From JAAYCI01 sp964369525 (GTDB lineage: Bacteria; Bacillota; Clostridia; Oscillospirales; Ruminococcaceae), in the NCBI GenBank assembly GCA_964369525.1, contig CAYJEW010000056.1, positions 1-11,578 on the forward strand: a stretch of 11,578 bases of DNA, given 5' to 3'. The translations under genes and the position numbers were made by a program. Below, in pieces: positions 7,538-11,578 of the stretch (positions are counted from its first letter, which is position 1; each line of letters opens with the position of its first letter). The notes beneath the pieces were generated by a model, which saw only the letters and a list, made by a program, of their open reading frames with translations, searched no databases and was not told the origin of the DNA.

Positions 7538-7573
7538 AAAAAGCGATGGGTGGTTGTTCACTCATCGCTTTTT
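7538..7573. terminator. Strong hairpin terminator after comF, probably also serving tfoX
   Basis: A 15-bp stem, AAAAAGCGATGGGTG with CACTCATCGCTTTTT (one G-U pair), closes a 6-base loop. An outer ACGC/GCGT helix (7531-7534 with 7574-7577) extends it. A T-run (7582-7587) follows on the plus strand. On the minus strand the downstream sequence is ATTGCGTGTTTTATG, weaker but usable, so it probably acts in both directions at this convergent junction. Confidence 0.85.
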
Positions 7574-7633
7574 GCGTATTGTTTTTTGTGGTACTAAATC
7601 AGCTGTTATATGGTAAGGGCGTAAAGGGCTGTG

Positions 7634-7959
7634 CTACTTAGGCGTTTTCCTTTTTGGTTTTGGCTGCGGCAGCTGCTGGTAGGTGGCTGCAACTAATTTT
7701 GTCATCAGCGCTTTGTCGTCTAGCTCTTCAATTAAAAGATGAGGCTTTGCATTAGGGTATGGCGAGGCCTGTTTGCAGTTGCCTGCTATTTCGGCGCCTT
7801 TTTCGGTGATTTTCAAATAAAGTATATTGTCACAAACAAGGCCGATAAATTTGTCGTTGCAGTATAGTCCGTACTCGCCAAACATTTTTTATAGGTAATA
7901 TCGCCTGCGTCACCCAGCTGTTCGCATACATAATCGGCAAATTCTTTTGTGGATGCCAT
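7634..7959 (-). pseudogene. TfoX/Sxy N-terminal-domain protein gene, split by a one-base frameshift
   Basis: The gene starts at ATG 7959, preceded by a perfect AAGGAGG site. Frame one reads MASTKEFADYVCEQLGDAGD and then ITYKK, the usual N-terminus of TfoX N-domain proteins. At a run of six A (7885-7890) the family continuation MFGEYGLYCNDKFIGLVC is found in the -1 frame. Frame one then runs to a TGA at 7813-7815 (48 residues), and the second frame runs from 7885 to TAG 7634. Rejoined, the product is about 108 residues with a basic Pro/Lys tail, the normal size for this stand-alone domain. Seven A would restore the frame. A sequencing error, a true pseudogene, transcriptional slippage or -1 ribosomal frameshifting all fit. 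Small Firmicute TfoX-like proteins have no established role; the competence function of Sxy/TfoX in proteobacteria should not be assumed. It lies 50 bases downstream of pap and is probably co-transcribed. Confidence 0.8.
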
Positions 7960-7967
7960 AGTGATAT

Positions 7968-7974
7968 CCTCCTT
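7968..7974 (-). promoter_or_regulatory. Consensus Shine-Dalgarno fixing the tfoX-like start
   Basis: The minus strand reads AAGGAGG, 8 bases before ATG 7959. It shows that translation begins upstream of the frameshift and not at the internal ATG 7885, which has no ribosome binding site. Confidence 0.85.
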
Positions 7975-8009
7975 ATATGTATAGCTGTGCAATGAAATGG
8001 GTAGCTTAA

Positions 8010-9506
8010 TTAAAGGTGAGCCTCAATGGTTTCAATAAGCGTTTCAATCGCCTTGATACGACCATACTTTTTGTCTTGACTCTCAATAATTGTCCATGGG
8101 GCAAATGAGGTGCTTGTAAGGCGAATCATGTCGTCTACAGCTATTTCGTACTGCTCCCATTTTTCGCGATTGCGCCAGTCTTCTTCGGTAATTTTCCAGC
8201 GTTTTTCGGGGGTGCTTTCTCTGGCTTCAAAGCGGCGTAGCTGTTCGTCTTTGTCTATGTGAATCCAGAATTTTATAATTATAGCACCCCAATGAGCCAG
8301 TTGCTCTTCAAATTCGTTCAGCTCTTGGTATGCTCTGCGCCACTCAGCTTCGCTGGCAAAACCCTCCACCCGCTCTACTAAAACGCGGCCGTACCATGTG
8401 CGGTCAAATATAGCAATATGGCCGTCTTTTGGCAATGCTTTCCAAAACCGCCATAAATGATGGTGAGATTTTTCCAGCGTGGAGGGCGAAGCCACAGGGA
8501 TAACCTCGTATCCGCGGGGGTCTAGCGCGGCCGCAATGCGGCGGATGTTACCGCCTTTGCCTGCGGCGTCCCAGCCCTCGTACGCCATAATAACAGGAAA
8601 GCGCTTAAGGTATATTTCACTGTGTAACTCAGCCAGGCGCTCTTGCCCTGCTTTTAGGCGTTTTTTGTACTCGTCGTCATCCAGCACCTTGTCAAGGCTA
8701 ACCTCGCACAGCCTTGGCATTGGAACAAGCGAATACTTTCCACTTGAAAGCGGTAGGCCGGCCTTGACTTTTGGTGGCTTAGCAAGAGTTTTTGCTCTTT
8801 CTTTAAGCGCTTTTTCTATGGCTGGTACAAGTATGTTGTACACGGCCGCTTTGGTTGCGCGTTTGTTGTTTGATGCAATCAAGTGCCATGGGGCATGTTC
8901 GGTGCTGGTGCGCTGCAGCATCTCATCGAATGCGCGGTAGTAGTTGTTATAATTTTTGTTGCGCTGGTAGTCTCTGGCGGTAACACGCCATGCGGTGCTG
9001 GGACTATCGCTACGTTTTTTTAGGCGTTTTTCTTGTTTATCTTGGTCTATATGTAAAAAGAATTTTATAATTAAAGTGCCGTCGTCGTGCAGCTGGCGCT
9101 CGAATGTGTTTATAGCTTCCATGCGGTTCAGTGCTTCTTTTGGTTTTACCTGCCCCTCAATAAGAGCAACACTTACCTCTGGGTACCAAGAACGGTCGTA
9201 TATTGTAAAAAGGCCTTCGGCGGGTATACTACGCCAGTGACGCCACAAAAAAGGCTCGCGCAGTTCTTCTTCGGTGGGGGGCTGGGTGTTTTTTGCAGTA
9301 AAGTAGCGAGGGTCCAGCGTTAGAATAACATCGGCTAGCACGTCGCCTTTGCCCGAGGCGCTAAAGCCCTCAAACAAAATGATTACCGGCAGTTTTTGGT
9401 TGCGCACTTCGTGCTGAAGCATAGACAGTCGCTTTTTTAATGGTTCAATAGTTTGCTTATACTCTTGCTTAGACATGCTGGCAGATAGGTCTATCTTTTC
9501 AAGCAT
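8010..9506 (-). CDS. pap: Polyphosphate:AMP phosphotransferase (two-domain PPK2 family)
   Basis: This 498-residue protein has two tandem PPK2-type kinase domains, the architecture of polyphosphate:AMP phosphotransferase, which makes ADP from AMP using inorganic polyphosphate. Domain 1 (about 15-235) has Walker A GFSASGKGD (47-55) and the Walker-B-like DRSWYPEV (104-111). Domain 2 (about 275-498) has GWDAAGKGG (311-319) and DRTWYGRVLVERVEGF (368-383), plus the WRNREKWEQYE lid region. Domain 1 lacks the Gly-Arg seen after DRTWY in domain 2, so the C-terminal half looks more canonical and may carry most of the activity; that is inference. GAGGTG (complement of 9512-9517) precedes ATG 9506. The gene is divergent from oadGB and lies upstream of the tfoX-like gene on the same strand. 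No polyphosphate-synthesising ppk1 lies in the window. Class assignment is from architecture and motifs. Confidence 0.92.
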   Translation of the reverse strand: MLEKIDLSASMSKQEYKQTIEPLKKRLSMLQHEVRNQKLPVIILFEGFSASGKGDVLADVILTLDPRYFTAKNTQPPTEEELREPFLWRHWRSIPAEGLFTIYDRSWYPEVSVALIEGQVKPKEALNRMEAINTFERQLHDDGTLIIKFFLHIDQDKQEKRLKKRSDSPSTAWRVTARDYQRNKNYNNYYRAFDEMLQRTSTEHAPWHLIASNNKRATKAAVYNILVPAIEKALKERAKTLAKPPKVKAGLPLSSGKYSLVPMPRLCEVSLDKVLDDDEYKKRLKAGQERLAELHSEIYLKRFPVIMAYEGWDAAGKGGNIRRIAAALDPRGYEVIPVASPSTLEKSHHHLWRFWKALPKDGHIAIFDRTWYGRVLVERVEGFASEAEWRRAYQELNEFEEQLAHWGAIIIKFWIHIDKDEQLRRFEARESTPEKRWKITEEDWRNREKWEQYEIAVDDMIRLTSTSFAPWTIIESQDKKYGRIKAIETLIETIEAHL

Positions 9507-9517
9507 CGGTGCACCTC

Positions 9518-9530
9518 ACTATTTAATAGT
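9518..9530. repeat. Small palindrome in the pap leader
   Basis: ACTAT-TTA-ATAGT is an inverted repeat just upstream of the pap Shine-Dalgarno (9512-9517). It could form a weak hairpin in the leader or be a protein site. Short and AT-rich, so support is low. Confidence 0.25.
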
Positions 9531-9562
9531 ATTCATGGCACAAAATTGTAAGTAGCATGCAG

Positions 9563-9648
9563 TATTTTAATAAAACTATTGTACCATATTGCAAAAAAAA
9601 GTGCACGTAAAAAGGTGTGTGCTGGCAGATTGGCTATTTTAATAAAAC
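9563..9648. repeat. 14-bp direct repeat in the pap/oadG divergent region
   Basis: TATTTTAATAAAAC occurs identically at 9563-9576 and 9635-9648, 72 bases start to start. The first copy covers the probable pap start site, just downstream of its -10 box. The second lies about 20 bases upstream of the oadG -35. The placement suits a shared operator, but AT-rich composition raises the odds of coincidence. Confidence 0.45.
9578..9591 (-). promoter_or_regulatory. Extended -10 promoter of pap
   Basis: The minus strand reads CAATATGGTACAAT: an extended -10 TGG-TACAAT with no recognisable -35 at 17 bases upstream (GTGCAC). It differs at one base from the block in the Pr6Pr promoter (3063-3076). Transcription would begin about 65 bases before the pap ATG. 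Confidence 0.5.
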
Positions 9649-9666
9649 AGCATAGTAAAAAACATG

Positions 9667-9695
9667 TTGAATGTAATAAGGCATTCGGATATAAT
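9667..9695 (+). promoter_or_regulatory. Sigma-A type promoter of oadGB
   Basis: TTGAAT (9667-9672) and TATAAT (9690-9695) are separated by exactly 17 bases. Transcription would start near 9702, about 43 bases before the oadG ATG at 9745. The promoter overlaps the upstream extension of the oadG reading frame, which argues against an earlier start codon at 9664. Confidence 0.75.
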
Positions 9696-9744
9696 AATAA
9701 GAATAAACTTTTTGTTGCGTTTTAATTTGGTAGGGGGCAGAACT

Positions 9745-10140
9745 ATGTTAATAGATAAGGTGGCAGGCGTATCGTATGTGGCGCTAGCTGCAACTACTTC
9801 CGAAAAGCCAATACTTGCGGTTGTGCTAACAGGCCTTGTGTTGGTTTTTGCCATTTTGGTGTTGCTTTTTATAATTTTGCTTATAGAGGGCAAGTTGTTT
9901 GTGGTACTTGGCCGCAAACAAGAGCAAGTAAAAAGCGAAACAAAGCCAAGCAATGATGCGCGGCCACAACAAGCACCGATAGTGGAAGAAGGTATACCAC
10001 CGCAGGTGGTTGCCGCCATAGCGGCAGCAGTGCATACAATGTCAAGCGGTAGCTATACCCTGCGGGCTGTAAGCACCGCTAAAAAAGGTAAAAGCAGCTG
10101 GGGGCTGGCCGGCATGGCCGAAACTACCGAGCCATTTTAA
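9745..10140 (+). CDS. oadG: Na+-translocating decarboxylase gamma (OadG/MmdD-type) subunit
   Basis: The product is a 131-residue membrane-anchored subunit of a biotin-dependent sodium-pumping decarboxylase, which assembles the complex and links the carboxyltransferase to the beta subunit. One transmembrane helix is clear (about 24-47, ILAVVLTGLVLVFAILVLLF). A charged linker follows (KQEQVKSETKPSNDARPQQ), then a small C-terminal module PPQVVAAIAAAVHTM and the end motif WGLAGMAETTEPF, which is typical of longer gamma/delta subunits in Clostridia. ATG 9745 follows AGGGGG (9732-9737); the frame is open upstream to 9664, but that would overlap the promoter. oadB starts 16 bases after the stop. The substrate (oxaloacetate, methylmalonyl-CoA, glutaconyl-CoA) cannot be told from this subunit. 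Confidence 0.85.
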   Translation: MLIDKVAGVSYVALAATTSEKPILAVVLTGLVLVFAILVLLFIILLIEGKLFVVLGRKQEQVKSETKPSNDARPQQAPIVEEGIPPQVVAAIAAAVHTMSSGSYTLRAVSTAKKGKSSWGLAGMAETTEPF

Positions 10141-10156
10141 CTAGGAGGAGTGCAAA

Positions 10157-11386
10157 ATGCAAGATTTTTTAGATACTGTTGTTAGCATTTGGCAAAGCTC
10201 CGGTTTTGTACAGTTGCTAGATTTTGAGAATGGCGGATACCTATATTTAATAATGATTGGCGTGGCCTGCATACTTTTGTACCTTGCTATTGTGCATGAG
10301 TTCGAGCCGCTTTTGCTTTTGCCTATAGGGTTTGGTATGCTTTTGGCCAACCTCCCGTTGGGTGAAATTATACATATGGAATATTTTACCATGGTGGACA
10401 ACGCAGCGCAGCTGGGCCTGCCTACAGACCCGTTGGCATATCCGCTGTATGGCGAGATATTGCACCATGGTGGCCTTGCCGATATGCTATACCTTGGCAT
10501 AAAGCTGGGCATATACCCGCCGCTGATATTTTTGGGCATTGGCACCATGACAGACTTTGGCCCGCTTATTGCTAACCCCAAAAGCCTGTTGCTTGGTGCT
10601 TCGGCACAGCTTGGTATTTTTGTGGCATTTATTGGCGCGCGCTTAATGGGCTTTACCGGCCCGATGGCTGCGGCTATTGGCATTATTGGTGGCGCTGACG
10701 GCCCAACGGCTATATTTTTGGCCAGCAAGCTTGCGCCGGAACTGCTTGGTTCTATTGCGGTGGCAGCGTATAGCTACATGGCGCTTGTGCCTGTTATTCA
10801 GCCGCCTATTATGAAGATGCTTACCACAAAGAAGGAGCGCAGTGTGGTAATGAAACAGCTGCGCACCGTGTCTAAAACCGAGAAGGTGGTTTTCCCTGTG
10901 GTGTGCACGGTGGTGGTGTGTCTTATTCTTCCCACAGCAACGCCACTTGTAGGTATGCTGATGCTGGGTAATTTAATGCGTGAGTCCGGCGTTGTGGAGC
11001 GGCTTACCAAAACTGCAGGCAACGAGCTGATGAATATCATCACTATATTCTTAGGCATTAGCGTTGGCTGCACCACCAAGGCCGACACCTTCCTTACACC
11101 CGACACGCTAAAAATTATTGTGCTGGGGCTTGTAGCGTTTGCATTTGGAACTGCAGGCGGCGTGCTTTTGGGTAAGCTCATGTATGTGATAACAAAAGGC
11201 CAGATAAACCCGCTAATAGGCTCTGCGGGTGTTTCGGCTGTGCCCATGGCGGCGCGTGTGTCGCAAAAGGTGGGCGCCGAAGAAAACCCGCACAATTTCT
11301 TACTTATGCATGCAATGGGGCCTAACGTGGCCGGTGTAATAGGTAGCGCAGTGGCGGCCGGTATTTTGCTAAATATTTTTGGGTGA
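10157..11386 (+). CDS. oadB: Na+-translocating decarboxylase beta subunit (OadB/MmdB/GcdB family)
   Basis: The product is a 409-residue polytopic membrane protein, the subunit that decarboxylates carboxybiotin and drives Na+ export. The protein is hydrophobic through most of its length, with a soluble-looking stretch around 216-240. The family's ion-site segment GIIGGADGPTAIFLASKLAPELLG (175-198) is intact; Asp181 in GGADGPT corresponds to the essential Asp (Asp203 in the Klebsiella protein). AAYSYMALVPVIQPPIM (203-219) and the C-terminal HAMGPNVAGVIGSAVAAGIL are also conserved. Length is typical for Firmicute members. AGGAGG (10143-10148) precedes ATG 10157, and the gene is surely co-transcribed with oadG. 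A perfect terminator begins 26 bases after the stop, so no alpha subunit or biotin carrier follows in this operon. Confidence 0.95.
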   Translation: MQDFLDTVVSIWQSSGFVQLLDFENGGYLYLIMIGVACILLYLAIVHEFEPLLLLPIGFGMLLANLPLGEIIHMEYFTMVDNAAQLGLPTDPLAYPLYGEILHHGGLADMLYLGIKLGIYPPLIFLGIGTMTDFGPLIANPKSLLLGASAQLGIFVAFIGARLMGFTGPMAAAIGIIGGADGPTAIFLASKLAPELLGSIAVAAYSYMALVPVIQPPIMKMLTTKKERSVVMKQLRTVSKTEKVVFPVVCTVVVCLILPTATPLVGMLMLGNLMRESGVVERLTKTAGNELMNIITIFLGISVGCTTKADTFLTPDTLKIIVLGLVAFAFGTAGGVLLGKLMYVITKGQINPLIGSAGVSAVPMAARVSQKVGAEENPHNFLLMHAMGPNVAGVIGSAVAAGILLNIFG

Positions 11387-11412
11387 TTACTATAAACTAA
11401 AAACTAAATAAT

Positions 11413-11456
11413 AAAATCATCCTGCTACCATTCGGTAGCAGGATGATTTTTGTTTA
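11413..11456 (+). terminator. Rho-independent terminator of oadGB
   Basis: AAAATCATCCTGCTACC pairs perfectly with GGTAGCAGGATGATTTT (17 bp, loop ATTC, 11413-11450), followed by a T-rich tract TTTTGTTT. The A-run on the left arm means it could also work for transcripts arriving from the right. Confidence 0.95.
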
Positions 11457-11459
11457 AAA

Positions 11460-11578
11460 TATAAATAATCAGCACTCCGTTTGATTATTTATAATTCATT
11501 TAAATGCAATTGCTCTCGCCACTTGCGTGGCAACCGGGCAAATGGCATATTTATATTATGCGTAGCATAATATAAATA
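11460..11578. repeat. Hairpin-rich non-coding tract, possible REP/MITE-like repeat element (cut by window end)
   Basis: Within 119 bases there are four inverted repeats. They are TATAAATAATCA/TGATTATTTATA (11460-11471 with 11482-11493, perfect 12 bp); the palindrome CATTTAAATG (11497-11506); TGCTC..GCCAC/GTGGC..GGGCA (11511-11540, two 5-bp helices, one G-U, around TTGC); and TATTTATATTATGC/GCATAATATAAATA (11548-11578, perfect 14 bp, loop GTA). The octamer TATAAATA occurs at 11460 and 11571, and its complement TATTTATA at 11486 and 11548. No ORF is present. The clustering after the oadGB terminator suggests a dispersed palindromic repeat, but no second copy lies in this window. Confidence 0.5.

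Noticed and set aside
9664..9744. Extended N-terminus for oadG starting at ATG 9664
   Set aside because: The extension overlaps a good promoter (9667-9695) and lacks a Shine-Dalgarno; ATG 9745 has AGGGGG at proper spacing and begins the family-like sequence.
1..11578. CRISPR array, tRNA/rRNA genes, insertion sequence, prophage or toxin-antitoxin/defence genes
   Set aside because: No regularly spaced repeats, no cloverleaf or rRNA sequence, and no transposase, integrase or defence-type protein among the reading frames.

Overview
The window looks like a chromosomal segment from an anaerobic Firmicute of the Clostridia, probably the Oscillospiraceae/Ruminococcaceae group. The basis is the set of proteins (a Na+-translocating decarboxylase, a two-domain polyphosphate:AMP phosphotransferase, a RecD2 helicase), the run metK-recD2-comF, and A/G-rich Shine-Dalgarno sites. 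This placement is an inference from gene content; no rRNA or other marker is present.

Layout, left to right. (1) 1-1635, plus strand: the 3' end of lysA (diaminopimelate decarboxylase), then rmuC 24 bases later. (2) 1869-2975, minus strand: a six-helix Pr6Pr-type membrane protein with a repetitive Ala/Pro/Thr tail. It converges on rmuC, and a bidirectional terminator lies between them. (3) 3344-7508, plus strand: metK, recD2 and a ComF-type phosphoribosyltransferase gene. The last two overlap by 4 bases. metK has a clear sigma-A promoter, and a strong hairpin terminator follows comF. (4) 7634-9506, minus strand: a two-domain polyphosphate:AMP phosphotransferase gene (pap), followed downstream by a small TfoX N-terminal-domain gene that is split by a one-base deletion in an A-run. 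(5) 9745-11386, plus strand: oadG and oadB, the gamma and beta subunits of a Na+-pumping decarboxylase, with their own promoter and a perfect 17-bp terminator. No alpha subunit or biotin carrier gene accompanies them. (6) 11457-11578: a non-coding tract packed with inverted repeats, cut off by the window edge.

The genes are mostly housekeeping. The functions fall into lysine/peptidoglycan precursor supply (lysA), S-adenosylmethionine synthesis (metK), DNA maintenance (rmuC, recD2, probably comF) and energy conservation (pap, oadGB). I see no defence system, CRISPR array, prophage, transposase, tRNA or rRNA, and no coherent undescribed multi-gene system. The items most worth a second look are the frameshifted tfoX, the hairpin tract at the right end, the oadGB pair without its catalytic partners, the repeat tail of the Pr6Pr protein, and the sequence elements shared between intergenic regions.
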